Source: a virus
Length of the DNA: 42,195 bases
Virus record (IMG/VR): IMGVR_UViG_3300020187_000070
Coordinates: 1-42,195 of that record
Direction: 5' to 3' (one strand)
A program made the position numbers and the translations under genes. Positions 26,708 through 36,010 of the stretch are shown one piece after another; within the stretch, counting starts at the first letter, position 1, and each line of letters begins with the position of its first letter. The notes beneath the pieces are model-generated. The model was given only the letters and a program-made list of their open reading frames with translations. It was not told where the DNA came from and searched no databases.

Positions 26708-28144
26708 TTAGTCAGTGAACAATACGAAGTTGTTCGCAGCTTGTACACATAAACATCTTTCAGAAAGGAAGTGTACTTCCATTGCGTCAAGATCAGAAGT
26801 ATAAGCTCCTCCAACAGATCCAGTTAACCAAGACTTCATACGTCTGTCATCACTTTGAGATGCTCTATAACGTACGTGCAAGAATGGACGTCTGATGTTA
26901 GTTCCTAAGATTTGATCATAAACAGTAGAAGTTCCAGCCGGTACCAAGATACCCTCAATTCCTGATTCCGCAACAGCTCCACGAGTAGATGCATCGTTCA
27001 AGTATTTCCAGTCAGTCTTATAGAAGTCGTAAGAACCTCTTCTGAATCCTGAGAAACCTAAGTTTAATGCCATGTCTTCTGAATTTTCAAATAATCCATA
27101 AGCAACACCACCATTTGGTCCAGCAGATACTCCACCTAACATGTTGTCAATAGTTAAAGAAAGTTGACGATTAACAAATAACATATTCTCTTCGATAGCT
27201 CCTTGAGTATCTAAGTTTTTAAGAATTTGGTCAAACTCAGTTAAGACTCCAGCAGCAGGTGCGAATCCAGCAAAGATGTTACCTCTTTGTTTTACAGCAG
27301 CAAATAAACCTTCAGTTCCTTTGTACTTAGTATCACCAGCAATTCCAGCAACACCAGATCCAGCAGCAGCTAAAGTTCCTTCAACTACAGACATTTCCAA
27401 GTAGTCCTCAAAACGTAGTCTAGTTTCAGACTCAGCTTTTAGATACCACAAATACCCTCCAGTTCCATCTTCAGTAGCAACTTCTACCCATCCAATCTGA
27501 GCAGCGTCAGATCCAGAGATAGCGTATTTATCTTTAATGATGATAGGTGAGTTAGAATACTGAGTGAACGAAGGAGTGATTGATTTGATGTCAGCATCTC
27601 CAGTTCCTTTCTTATACTCAGATCCGTATACAAAGATCTTAAGCCCAGCGTCTAATACGTTAAACGTAGCATCAAGATCAGCTCCGGTATAAGTAGCAAC
27701 TGTAAGAGTAGCTAAAGTAGCAGAAGTGTCAACGCTGTCTGTTACTAAAGCAGTTACTTCAAGCCCATTAGAAGGATCCATAATAACGATAGTATCGTTT
27801 TTAGAGATTACATTTCCTACAAAGTTATCTCCATTAGCAGCATTTAGTGCAAATGTTAAAGTAGTAGCAGTTGCAATAGTTACATCGTTGTAAGCAATAT
27901 GTAATCTGTTTTGCTCAGACCATACTACTTGATCAGAAGTCATAGGCATTTCAGCACCTACCATACGTAAGAATCCAGATAATGTTCTGTTTCCGTAACG
28001 CTCTACTTCTTGTTCATAAATTTCAGGTAGATATTGTTGTGCAAAATCGTTTCCTGATCCGTCTGTAAAACTTAAATAGTTGTCAGACAGTAATTGTTGT
28101 TTTTGACTCGGTTTAATTGAACCGAATGTGTTGTTTAATGCCAT
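26708..28144 (-). CDS. Major capsid protein
   Basis: The 478-residue product sits where the major head protein is expected, after portal and scaffold-like genes. It starts with a helical N-terminus (SIKPSQKQQLLSDNYLSFTD), continues with a FLRMVGAEMPMTSDQVVWSEQ segment, and has a central SYDFYKTDWKYLNDAST stretch with a C-terminal RRPFLHVRYRASQSDDRRMKSW strand region and a final hydrophobic strand. This is consistent with an HK97-type fold of the podovirus class; I see no separate maturation protease in the window. GC content is clearly higher than in neighbours (about 40 percent versus 22-28 percent in sampled lines) and codon choice is more uniform, as expected for the most highly expressed gene. 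Residues about 85-170 look like an inserted beta domain. Confidence 0.88.
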   Translation of the reverse strand: MALNNTFGSIKPSQKQQLLSDNYLSFTDGSGNDFAQQYLPEIYEQEVERYGNRTLSGFLRMVGAEMPMTSDQVVWSEQNRLHIAYNDVTIATATTLTFALNAANGDNFVGNVISKNDTIVIMDPSNGLEVTALVTDSVDTSATLATLTVATYTGADLDATFNVLDAGLKIFVYGSEYKKGTGDADIKSITPSFTQYSNSPIIIKDKYAISGSDAAQIGWVEVATEDGTGGYLWYLKAESETRLRFEDYLEMSVVEGTLAAAGSGVAGIAGDTKYKGTEGLFAAVKQRGNIFAGFAPAAGVLTEFDQILKNLDTQGAIEENMLFVNRQLSLTIDNMLGGVSAGPNGGVAYGLFENSEDMALNLGFSGFRRGSYDFYKTDWKYLNDASTRGAVAESGIEGILVPAGTSTVYDQILGTNIRRPFLHVRYRASQSDDRRMKSWLTGSVGGAYTSDLDAMEVHFLSERCLCVQAANNFVLFTD

Positions 28145-28163
28145 TTTTAAATGATTTTAAATG

Positions 28164-29318
28164 TTAAATTTTAATTTTTTTAATCTTTAATTTAGATGAA
28201 CTAAGATTGCTTTCGCCTAATACTTTTACCTTGATACCATCTTTGAAGCCTGTTTGAGGCGATTGCCTTAAGGTTTGACTTGGATTTTTTGAGCTATCTA
28301 TAACTTGTTTGACAGCGTCAGCTTTTCCTTGTTCGTAAAAATGATTAGCAATAGTATCGACATTAGCAGCAGCGTACATAGCTTTGTGGTAACCCGCTGG
28401 GTCTTTAACACTACCATCACTATTAAGGAACTTCCCTACGATGTTACTAATGTTTGACTGGGTTTCTGCAACTTTACTAGGATCCTTCACGCCATACCTG
28501 AATTTCTTTTCTCCTAAATTGAAATCAAAACCTTTGAAATCTTGTGAGAATAGTTTTTTAGTTTGGTTTTTGAATGACTCGTGTTGTTGCTCGGCTTTGC
28601 TTTGCTCTTCGTTATATCTATTGAAAAAGTCAGTAGCTTTCTTTTGCTCTTGAGTTACGCCCGGTCTCAACTTGATCTCGTCGTAGTATTTACTCTTTGT
28701 TTGCTCTAGAAAGTTTTTGGCTTTTGCAACTTCTTCTTTAAACGCAAGTTTCTTCTTGCGGATGTCTCTCTCCTCGTCTATATCTTCATCGTATGAAAAA
28801 TCTTCAAGTAGTAGACTCACATCCTCACTATCTAAGTAAGGCTTTGTTTTTTTATAATATTCTTTTAGTAATGTATCGTTGTCGATATTAGAGTAATCAG
28901 CGTTTAATCTAACGTAGTCATTAATTGTACCGCCAGTTTCTTCCATGAAAGCAACTAGCTTTTCAATGTTTTCTGGTAACTTAGCACCTGTTTCTTCGTT
29001 GTTAGTTAAAGCGTTATCAAATTGCTCTTCTAAAACCTCAACCTCATCTTGTGCGATTTCATCAGTAACCTCTTGTATAATTGGCGTGTCTTCTTGAACA
29101 ACCTCTTGCTCTTGTTTAACTTCTTGCTCGACAACCTCTTCAACAACTTGTTCCACTTGACTCTCTTCAGCGTCAATTACTACTTTAGTAACTTCTGGCT
29201 CTTCGTTGCTTTTAGATAAATCTACTTTTATAGGTTTATCTTGTGTTTTACCTAGATTTTTAGGTTTAATTTTTTTACCTTTTAAGGAGAAATCTCCCTC
29301 TTGTTTTTCTTGTGACAT
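28164..29318 (-). CDS. Scaffold-like acidic protein
   Basis: The 384-residue protein has a very acidic, low-complexity Glu/Val/Gln region (about 45-110, e.g. QVEQVVEEVVEQEVKQEQEV), a helical coiled-coil middle (AFKEEVAKAKNFLEQTKSKY) and a basic C-terminus (SSSKLKIKKIKI). An acidic helical protein with a basic tail encoded directly before the major capsid protein is the classic layout of a scaffolding protein, where the tail contacts the coat. It lies 51 bases downstream of the portal gene and 19 upstream of the capsid gene. The scaffold role is inferred from context and composition. Confidence 0.75.
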   Translation of the reverse strand: MSQEKQEGDFSLKGKKIKPKNLGKTQDKPIKVDLSKSNEEPEVTKVVIDAEESQVEQVVEEVVEQEVKQEQEVVQEDTPIIQEVTDEIAQDEVEVLEEQFDNALTNNEETGAKLPENIEKLVAFMEETGGTINDYVRLNADYSNIDNDTLLKEYYKKTKPYLDSEDVSLLLEDFSYDEDIDEERDIRKKKLAFKEEVAKAKNFLEQTKSKYYDEIKLRPGVTQEQKKATDFFNRYNEEQSKAEQQHESFKNQTKKLFSQDFKGFDFNLGEKKFRYGVKDPSKVAETQSNISNIVGKFLNSDGSVKDPAGYHKAMYAAANVDTIANHFYEQGKADAVKQVIDSSKNPSQTLRQSPQTGFKDGIKVKVLGESNLSSSKLKIKKIKI

Positions 29319-29369
29319 AATATAATATAATTAAATAATTGAAAATTTGCTTTTATTTGAAGCTGTTTA

Positions 29370-31760
29370 CTACAAACCGAAACCGTTTAAGTCATCAAAA
29401 CCTGATGATTCAAAATCCTTAGGTAGCTCATCGTTTTGTCTTTGAGCTATCATTTTTGATTGCTGTGTAGCTTGTATTCTTGTTCTCTCGTCTTTACGAT
29501 CTTCTATTTCAGCTTCTTTACTTTTCTCAGCGTCTAGTTTTATTTTAGCTAACTGAAACTGATATTTAAATTCTTCAGCCATAAGCTCTCTTTTTATTTG
29601 AGCTTCAGTTTGCATTCTTTGTATTTCAAACTGTGATTTAGCTTGCTCTACACTTACTTTCTCCTGGGTGAGTGCTTGTTGTTTTTGTACTTCAGCCATC
29701 GCAGCTTTCTCTGCTGCTTGAGCATTTGCTTGTGCTTGAGCTTGAATATTAGCTTGTTGCTCAGCCATCTTTAATTGATGACGTTTTTTCTTTTTAAGCT
29801 TTAACAATTGGTTAGCCATTTTTAAATTTCTAACCTGTCTTATATCTATAACATCGTCAAGATCTATACCTTGAGTTTGTAACGCTATTTGTAAGTTCTG
29901 TTCTAGTTTAGCTTTTTCTTCTTCATCAGGTTCCAACTCTAAGTATATACCAAAATCGTGTAGATTTAAATTTTCAATTTCTTTAAGTGTTTGAAAGTTA
30001 TAGTTAGATATACTTTGCTTTAATGAGTTAGCTGTTAATGGATATGATAGGGAATCTGCAATTTTTAAAGATATATTTTCACATACTCTTAAAGTTAAAA
30101 ATAACTGAGCCTGCATCAAGTGTCTAGTTGCTGTATTGGAAGCATTTACAGCCATTTTCTGTAAACCTAACAATGAGTCTTTGTCTGGAGTAGAAGCGTC
30201 TCTTGCTTCATTTAAACCAGTTACATCTCTTATCATTTGTAAATAATACTGATAAGTACCTATTAAACTTTGTATTTTAGATTGTCCCGAGGACGACGCT
30301 AATTCCTGAATAGGTATTTTACCAGCGTTTAAAGATCCGTCTTGCGTAAGTGATCTACCCACAACAGATCCTGTTTGGAAATACATGTTTAATGCTTCTG
30401 CTGGATTATACGTTGTACCGTTACCTAAATCAACCTCGGCTAAACCGTCCATATCTAAGAATACACCATCTGGTACTATTCTAGACATTACTTGCTGAAG
30501 TTTTAAGTGAGTCAATTGAATCATATCAGCAAAACCAGTTATTCTACTTACTACAGACTCTATTCTTCCTTTGTATACTCTGGGAGCACATATAGAGTAA
30601 TTCATTTCTACTTTTGTGGTATCAGCGTAAGGTCTAGACATATTTTCTGCTAGCTTCCACTCTAACATATGGTTGTTACCTAAAATCTTAGCACCAGTGT
30701 ATAAAACTTCTATACTTCTGCTTACTCTTTCAAAGTTATCATTAGATGGTGGATTAAAACTATCTGTTTTTTCTATAGCTTTTTCCAAGCCACTATCTGT
30801 AGTTTTTATCTTGAACACTTGGTTCATATATGTCTTATATTCAAAATACATGACTTGCACAGTGTTGGAATCGTAATTACCCCAACCTGTTATGTATTGA
30901 GAGTTACCAGGCATTTTCTGTATAGAATCTAGCTCTTCTTCAGTTATATGTGGAAACTGCTTCTTTAATTCAGATATAGTTATAGATTTTACTTCACCAA
31001 CATAGTATATGTCTTCAAAGTTAGGATCTTCAGTGTACGAGTAAACCATATAAGCTGGGTCAACGTAGTCTATAGTTACCCCATTAGAAGGGTTAAAACC
31101 TGTTTTAACCGCGGCTATACCCAAAACAGTTAGATCGTAATTTAATCTACGTCTAGTTAGATTATATTTATTTCTAGCTAAAGTGTTGTTTATAACTTCT
31201 TCTTCAGCAACTTCAACACCTTGCTTATAGGAGAGTTGCATATGTAATTCTAACTCTTCAAGATTAGAAGGTAATTCATCTTGGTTTAATTTAGATCTTG
31301 AAAAATCTACCCCAGTATTTTCTTTAGCTTGCTGTATTAAATCTTGAGCAACCATATCAGCCGCTATTTCATTAGCATGGTCTGTTCTTTTCTTTTGACT
31401 TTCAGGATCTTGCGCATAAGCAACTATATCGTATTCTTTATTAGACATTCCATTAACAACAATGTCTACGAACTTAGGTATAACTGGTACAGGCTTCCAG
31501 TCTAAATTTAAGTAAGATAAATCACCATTTATTGATAACTCGTCTTTGTACTTCGCTATAGATTGTTCACCTCTAGCATACAACCTAAGTTGATGGTAGT
31601 TGCTGTAGCTTTGAGCGTATCTGTTACCAGAACGACCTTCTTGAAACCACTCTCCCTCGATAGCTCTAGCTACTTGAATACCATAATCTAAGCTTGCTTT
31701 TACTTCATCGCTAACTACTTGGCTAGGGAAAGAGCTATTACCATTGGTGTATACTTTCAT
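29370..31760 (-). CDS. Portal protein
   Basis: The 796-residue product follows terL directly and has the look of P22/crAss-type portals. The N-terminal wing region contains YSNYHQLRLYARGEQ, a PVPVIPKFVDIVVNGMSNKEYDIV segment, and the core contains DVTGLNEARDASTPDKDSLLG. The C-terminal 150 residues are Gln/Ala/Glu-rich and strongly helical (AEQQANIQAQAQANAQAAEK), consistent with a long barrel extending into the capsid. Twelve copies would form the DNA entry and exit vertex. It is longer than T7 portals (536) and near the size of crAss-like portals. The stop of terL and the start of this gene are adjacent. Confidence 0.88.
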   Translation of the reverse strand: MKVYTNGNSSFPSQVVSDEVKASLDYGIQVARAIEGEWFQEGRSGNRYAQSYSNYHQLRLYARGEQSIAKYKDELSINGDLSYLNLDWKPVPVIPKFVDIVVNGMSNKEYDIVAYAQDPESQKKRTDHANEIAADMVAQDLIQQAKENTGVDFSRSKLNQDELPSNLEELELHMQLSYKQGVEVAEEEVINNTLARNKYNLTRRRLNYDLTVLGIAAVKTGFNPSNGVTIDYVDPAYMVYSYTEDPNFEDIYYVGEVKSITISELKKQFPHITEEELDSIQKMPGNSQYITGWGNYDSNTVQVMYFEYKTYMNQVFKIKTTDSGLEKAIEKTDSFNPPSNDNFERVSRSIEVLYTGAKILGNNHMLEWKLAENMSRPYADTTKVEMNYSICAPRVYKGRIESVVSRITGFADMIQLTHLKLQQVMSRIVPDGVFLDMDGLAEVDLGNGTTYNPAEALNMYFQTGSVVGRSLTQDGSLNAGKIPIQELASSSGQSKIQSLIGTYQYYLQMIRDVTGLNEARDASTPDKDSLLGLQKMAVNASNTATRHLMQAQLFLTLRVCENISLKIADSLSYPLTANSLKQSISNYNFQTLKEIENLNLHDFGIYLELEPDEEEKAKLEQNLQIALQTQGIDLDDVIDIRQVRNLKMANQLLKLKKKKRHQLKMAEQQANIQAQAQANAQAAEKAAMAEVQKQQALTQEKVSVEQAKSQFEIQRMQTEAQIKRELMAEEFKYQFQLAKIKLDAEKSKEAEIEDRKDERTRIQATQQSKMIAQRQNDELPKDFESSGFDDLNGFGL

Positions 31761-33971
31761 TTATCTTATAATTTTTGACGATGTTCCTTTATTATCGTAT
31801 CGTTTTATGCCTAAATCTATATTTTTACGCTCTCTTCTCGCTACAGGTGTGTATCTATTCTTGTTACAAGCCATTATAGCTAGACCTGAACTTATGGAGG
31901 CATCGTGCTTTGTTCTATTGTTTATGTTGAATTTAGCCCAGTCTTCCAGCGTTCTTTGAAAATACATATTACCATAACCATTAGGTGTGTTACCTACGTT
32001 TTCCTCTATGTATGTTTCTATAGCTGCTGCATGCGACTGTTTCATATCTTCACTGGAGTTAGGTACTCCACCTATCTCTCTTTCAGTTACAGACAATTTA
32101 TTATATATTTTATCTGGTCTATTCATTGAAAAACCTCTATAACCTCTTCTTTTAAAATGATATAATAATCTAGGTTTGTTATTTTCTGCTAATATAGGCA
32201 TACCGTAAAATATGCACGCCATTAATACATCTTCAAAAAATATCTCAGCAGTCTGAGGTCTAGCTATATATTCTAAAAAAAATAAATTAGGTGGTACGTT
32301 TTCCATAGAAAACTTTGTTAAACCATGTAGAGATCCGTTAGAACCTCTCTTATCGACAGTACCTGATATATCATAACTATCACAGCCAAAAGCTCCGCAG
32401 TGGTCATTACCAGGGTATTTAATACCGTTTTTTATTATTACTCTATTCTGTAGGTTAACAGGTGGAACCCATGATATTCTAAACCTTCCATCTCTATTTG
32501 GATAGAATAATACCCTACTATCTTTTATTCCGTTTTCCCACATAAAACTACCCGTTGTTATCGTAGAAGTGTTATGCAGATCAGCGTTGTAGTCTATCTG
32601 TTGATATATTTTAGTTAGATTAAATAAAGATTCTTTAGCCTCGTCTCTAAAAGCGTGTTCCTCTGTTCGCGGGAACTGTCTATAGTATTCATTTAACCCG
32701 TCTTGATCATCTTTCAAACCATCAACTTCATTCTGCCAATGCTCTACAACTCCTTGACTTATAACATCACCTAGAGGATCTAAAACATTTTCCTTGGGTG
32801 TATCGAATACAGGTAATCCATAAGAATCAATGAATCCTTCGTAGTTCCATTCCATAGGAATGAACAAACTATATAGTCCCGAGCTAGTCTGACCGTTGCG
32901 GTTTCTTTTTGTTGCATCAGAATCATAATATAACTTTTTAAAATTCTCACCACCTTTATCTAAAGCGTTTGACGTACTACCCATCATACACTTACCTATA
33001 ATTCTAGAACCTAGTCTTAAACACGTTTTTGTAACTCGCCAGTTATTTAATATATTGTTTGGCCTCTCCCATTTCCCACTTTCATCATGTACTAGTAGTT
33101 TTAGTTTTTCTCCATCGTACGCGTTATCACCGGTGTTTTTCCAATCGACGGTGGTATCAAGACCGTCAAGGGTCTCGGGCCTAACGGTTTTGGTGATGGA
33201 CTTACGAGTAAGCTTTGATGCGGGGACCCTGTAGGCGAGTTCCGTCTTCGGCCTGTCCATACCGTCTTGTATTGGTTTGAAGAAGAAGGGATAGTTAACA
33301 GAAATGGGTACAACCTTATCTGTGAACATTTTCTTAGCATCGGCTCCAGATTTGGACAAAATCCCAAAGCGTGAGTCCGACGATATTGTAGCCATGTTAA
33401 CCGTTTCCCCAGACGCCATGAATGAAAAGCCAGAACGTCTGTTCTTGAGATATGACATTCCATAACACCTGATGTCCGCTTTACAAGCTTCCCAGAATAT
33501 GTAGAATAATCTGTTTGACTCCCTAAAGTCTGGCTGCCCAATATCAATTTTGGACCACTGCAGGTACATGTAATGAGTACCAGTAATATAAGAAGGCTTG
33601 TCTTTGTTAAAAAACCAAAAACCTTCTTCACGTCTCTTAAATTCTTTGTCAATATATTCATACCATTTTTCTTTAAATTGCGTAGGGTATTCATCCCAAT
33701 CGAATACTGATTTTATTTTTGAAAGCTCTTTTGGGTACTCAGTATGCCTCCATCTATCTCCTTCAAATTTAACAACATCATATTCTTTTGGTAAAGCTAT
33801 TTTAATGTTTTGTATTTCATATATTTCCCCTATTTTACCAGTTTTACTGATAACGATCATATCAAACTCCTTATCATAACCGTACATCCACTTGTTATAT
33901 CTATTCTTTTTATTTATAACCTTAGGTTTGATATAATTAGGTAATACTTTATATAGTGATTGCTCGTACAT
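31761..33971 (-). CDS. terL: Terminase large subunit
   Basis: The 736-residue motor ATPase/nuclease packages DNA. An ATPase core is visible: a Walker A-like loop with KNRRSGFSFMASGET (Arg/Arg rather than GxGKT, as in some phage terminases), then FGILSKSGADAKKMF, and a Walker B strand LLVHDESGKW with the catalytic Glu. The C-terminal nuclease half starts near HCGAFGCDSYD, where the first catalytic Asp sits, and continues to YNKLSVTEREIGG. The gene is one base overlapped with the small upstream gene (TAATG) and abuts portal. Codon use is odd: about 33061-33560, covering Walker A to just before Walker B, has 37-55 percent GC per line with many C-ending codons, against 27-28 percent in the lines on each side. 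Confidence 0.9.
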   Translation of the reverse strand: MYEQSLYKVLPNYIKPKVINKKNRYNKWMYGYDKEFDMIVISKTGKIGEIYEIQNIKIALPKEYDVVKFEGDRWRHTEYPKELSKIKSVFDWDEYPTQFKEKWYEYIDKEFKRREEGFWFFNKDKPSYITGTHYMYLQWSKIDIGQPDFRESNRLFYIFWEACKADIRCYGMSYLKNRRSGFSFMASGETVNMATISSDSRFGILSKSGADAKKMFTDKVVPISVNYPFFFKPIQDGMDRPKTELAYRVPASKLTRKSITKTVRPETLDGLDTTVDWKNTGDNAYDGEKLKLLVHDESGKWERPNNILNNWRVTKTCLRLGSRIIGKCMMGSTSNALDKGGENFKKLYYDSDATKRNRNGQTSSGLYSLFIPMEWNYEGFIDSYGLPVFDTPKENVLDPLGDVISQGVVEHWQNEVDGLKDDQDGLNEYYRQFPRTEEHAFRDEAKESLFNLTKIYQQIDYNADLHNTSTITTGSFMWENGIKDSRVLFYPNRDGRFRISWVPPVNLQNRVIIKNGIKYPGNDHCGAFGCDSYDISGTVDKRGSNGSLHGLTKFSMENVPPNLFFLEYIARPQTAEIFFEDVLMACIFYGMPILAENNKPRLLYHFKRRGYRGFSMNRPDKIYNKLSVTEREIGGVPNSSEDMKQSHAAAIETYIEENVGNTPNGYGNMYFQRTLEDWAKFNINNRTKHDASISSGLAIMACNKNRYTPVARRERKNIDLGIKRYDNKGTSSKIIR

Positions 33972-34243
33972 TACTTAGATCTTCCTTCTGCAAACCCCTT
34001 GAAAGTCTTCTCCTTCTTTTCTATAGGTTTCTCATTAAGCATATTCTCTTCATCTTCGATGCGTTTTAATATCTCAAAAGCATCAAAAATAGCTAGTTTT
34101 TTTGTAGCTGCTGCGTTTTTTAATCTATCAGCAGATATATCGTCGTCAGAGTCTACAATAGCTTCTTTAGCTACTTTTATCAACTCTTCAACTGCTGTTT
34201 GCCCAGCTTGGATTATATTCCTCTTCGTCTCCTTTATATTCAT
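33971..34243 (-). CDS. Terminase small subunit candidate
   Basis: This is a 90-residue, mostly helical protein (IIQAGQTAVEELIKVAKEAI, then a DDDISADRLKNAAATKKLAIFDAF helix) with a basic C-terminus (KKEKTFKGFAEGRSK). It is encoded immediately before terL in a TAATG overlap, the usual place of a terminase small subunit. It lacks a clear helix-turn-helix, so DNA recognition is not shown. Its 5' 56 bases overlap the tandem GroES-like gene in another frame. The alternative is a small helical packaging or head-assembly accessory. Confidence 0.5.
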   Translation of the reverse strand: MNIKETKRNIIQAGQTAVEELIKVAKEAIVDSDDDISADRLKNAAATKKLAIFDAFEILKRIEDEENMLNEKPIEKKEKTFKGFAEGRSK

Positions 34244-34793
34244 ATTTAATTACAATATCATTTGATTTCATACAATATAATCGTTCTCCATCAATTATAA
34301 ATTCAAACTCACCGTAAGGCGTGTAGCCTACTAGGTCTCCAGGAACGATTTTAACAGCTTCTAAGGAACTATTACCATATTTTAGTATTCCTATAAGCTT
34401 TCTTTCTTTATCCAGCGTTAGATCATTACTATCTAGCAGTGGTTTTACAAAACATCTATCTTGAAAAGATTTCCAATGACCAGAGTTATTGTATAAATAT
34501 ATTTGATCAGGTGAACAAAAATATAGATCATCTATAAATTTAGACCTACTATCTTTTCTTTTGCCTCTAATATCAAAAAAACTTCTGAAAACATTATGAT
34601 GTATAATAACTATATCACCATTTTTAATCGACGTGCTGTACGCGGATGGAGTAGAAACTACTACAGCTTTGTTACTAACGGCTTTAAAATCTTCAGTATT
34701 AGCATTAGTTATTAGGCTTTTGTCACCTACTTTAATTTCGTTATCGTATCTTTTGTTTATTGGTCTTACGATAAATTCAAATAAACTATTCAT
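34188..34793 (-). CDS. Tandem GroES-like co-chaperonin (two domains)
   Basis: The 201-residue protein contains two GroES-like units. Domain 1 (about 5-102) runs FEFIVRPINKR, a loop around VGDKSLITN, KAVVVSTPS, KNGDIVIIHHNVF and ends PDQIYLY. Domain 2 (about 111-185) runs DRCFVKPL, a loop, IGILKYG, VPGDLVGYTPYGEFEFIIDGE, and RLYCMKSNDIVIKYE. The closing pattern matches GroES (a GDxV strand, then a strand ending DGEEYLIMRESDILAII). Paired domains would give fewer chains per ring or a shell-like lid, as T4 gp31 adapts GroEL for the capsid protein. A single-domain GroES is encoded separately at 37875-38135. I recall similar proteins in marine phages described as co-chaperonin-like. The fold call is by motif; partner specificity is inferred. 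Confidence 0.75.
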   Translation of the reverse strand: MNSLFEFIVRPINKRYDNEIKVGDKSLITNANTEDFKAVSNKAVVVSTPSAYSTSIKNGDIVIIHHNVFRSFFDIRGKRKDSRSKFIDDLYFCSPDQIYLYNNSGHWKSFQDRCFVKPLLDSNDLTLDKERKLIGILKYGNSSLEAVKIVPGDLVGYTPYGEFEFIIDGERLYCMKSNDIVIKYEYKGDEEEYNPSWANSS

Positions 34794-35020
34794 TAATACT
34801 CTAAGTCATATTCAACGGATATAGCCATGTTAGAATTAAATCTCTTCCATGGCATTATCTCGTCTTTCTTTTTAATATATATACTGTAAGAATTATCGTC
34901 TTCAGAGTACAATATAGCTGATATAGTATGACCTCCGTAAACTTGTTGACTTACAGCATAATGCATTGCATCATTTTTGTAATCAGAACCTATACTTATT
35001 TTTCTAATTACAGAGCTCAT
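34793..35020 (-). CDS. Small beta-rich phage protein, unknown function
   Basis: The 75-residue protein starts MSSVIRKISIGSDYKNDAMHY and continues with strand-like stretches (GGHTISAILYSEDDNSYSIYIKK) and a Trp/Arg patch (MPWKRFNSN). It overlaps the next gene by one base on each side (TAATG-type junctions), fitting an operon of tiny genes before the terminase. I recall similar short proteins starting with IRKISIG in marine phages, without a known function. No membrane span or catalytic motif is seen. Confidence 0.7.
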   Translation of the reverse strand: MSSVIRKISIGSDYKNDAMHYAVSQQVYGGHTISAILYSEDDNSYSIYIKKKDEIMPWKRFNSNMAISVEYDLEY

Positions 35021-35286
35021 TAGTCATCTGATTTAACAACAGATAAGTCAGCTTCTTTTTCTTCTTCAATTAAAGTATAACTACCATCGCTCATATCAAT
35101 AGTAACAGCGCCATACTCTTCTTCAAGTTCTTTTTTAGCAGCTTGTATTTCTTGAGAAACAGCTGCTTGAGCGTGTAGCGCTTCGTGCTTACGAACCTCA
35201 ATAACTCCTATATCTGTTAATATAGATTGAAGTCTACTTTGCTGATCTTGAATTTTTTCTAATTGTTCTTTTTTAATTTTTGACAT
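35020..35286 (-). CDS. Small coiled-coil protein, unknown function
   Basis: The 88-residue protein is a nearly continuous amphipathic helix (EQLEKIQDQQSRLQSILTDIG and EALHAQAAVSQEIQAAKKEL) with an acidic tail (LIEEEKEADLSVVKSDD). It probably forms a coiled coil and oligomerises. There is a (TTAAA)n leader before the ATG. It lies between the holin candidate and the IRKISIG protein gene. A tail or head assembly chaperone or a virion rod protein is conceivable, but nothing specific supports it. Confidence 0.65.
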   Translation of the reverse strand: MSKIKKEQLEKIQDQQSRLQSILTDIGVIEVRKHEALHAQAAVSQEIQAAKKELEEEYGAVTIDMSDGSYTLIEEEKEADLSVVKSDD

Positions 35287-35313
35287 TTTGATTTAATTTA
35301 ATTGATTATATTT

Positions 35314-35718
35314 CTACTTATTTTTATTATCACTTGATTTTTTATTTTTTTCCCAAGTACGGCCAACAAAGTAAGCGCCATACACTGTTATTAGTAACGA
35401 TTGGAATATAGGTGTGTAAGATTCATCTACTTTAAAGTTACCTATATTACCATCTGCAAAAGATAAAACACTAAACACGAATGTTAGATATATCAAAACC
35501 ATAGGTCTTATGTTTTTAGATAACCAACTATCACTATTCATATCAGCTTTCCAACGATCAGTAACTTGTGCTTGAGCCTCGCTGTCAGCTTTTTCTAATA
35601 TTTCTTGTATTAGTCTTTGAGCCTCTAGTTTTTCTTCTTTAGTTGTTGTAAGCTTATCAATAACATTACCAACTTCTTTTATTACTCCGCCAGTAAGCCA
35701 TTGGAATATTTTTTTCAT
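35314..35718 (-). CDS. Holin-like membrane protein (3TM-type candidate)
   Basis: The 134-residue protein has a helical N-terminal half with a charged coiled region (TTKEEKLEAQRLIQEILEKA), then SWLSKNIRPMVLIYLTFVFSVLSF as a first clear membrane span, and SLLITVYGAYFVGRTWEK as a second, before a Lys-rich tail. The SWLSKNIRP-membrane arrangement is typical of the GTA/3TM holin group. It would form membrane lesions that release the M15 endolysin encoded at 6698-7159. The two lysis genes are 28 kb apart but in the same late block. The start is ATG after a short AT-rich leader. Confidence 0.75.
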   Translation of the reverse strand: MKKIFQWLTGGVIKEVGNVIDKLTTTKEEKLEAQRLIQEILEKADSEAQAQVTDRWKADMNSDSWLSKNIRPMVLIYLTFVFSVLSFADGNIGNFKVDESYTPIFQSLLITVYGAYFVGRTWEKNKKSSDNKNK

Positions 35719-35999
35719 TTCATTGATTCGTTTATAGCGTCAGCAATAGTTCTTTTGTCTTTTTTGCTTTTTGGCCCAGCAGAATAAGAAACTGAATTAC
35801 CACTCTTATCTGTTAAAGTATATTTATTAAGTTTACCTTTTTTAGCTGTAACTTCATACTTGCCCTTAAACCTTTGCTTAATCTCCTGTAATCCAGGTAT
35901 TTCACCTGCTTTAGCTTTTGGTTGTTTTTCTTTTGGGTTAGGGTCAATAGGCCCAGTCTTGTAAAAAGGTGTTTTACTTGGTTTTTTAATTTTTGCCAT
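35715..35999 (-). CDS. Lys/Pro-rich small protein, unknown function
   Basis: The 94-residue protein is basic with a Pro-rich N-terminus (KKPSKTPFYKTGPIDPNPK) and a C-terminal region of predicted beta strand and turn (KGKYEVTAKKGKLNKYTL), ending in a short helix. It overlaps the holin candidate by four bases (ATGA-type). No motif is recognised. The basic composition resembles the other tiny proteins of this stretch. Confidence 0.6.
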   Translation of the reverse strand: MAKIKKPSKTPFYKTGPIDPNPKEKQPKAKAGEIPGLQEIKQRFKGKYEVTAKKGKLNKYTLTDKSGNSVSYSAGPKSKKDKRTIADAINESMK

Positions 36000-36010
36000 T
36001 TTTATTTTGT

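Noticed and set aside
33101-33694. A 197-codon open frame in another frame inside terL on the same strand
   Set aside because: It lies wholly in terL and exists because of the local GC-rich codons. Its translation is rich in Ser, Pro, Leu and Arg with no family look.
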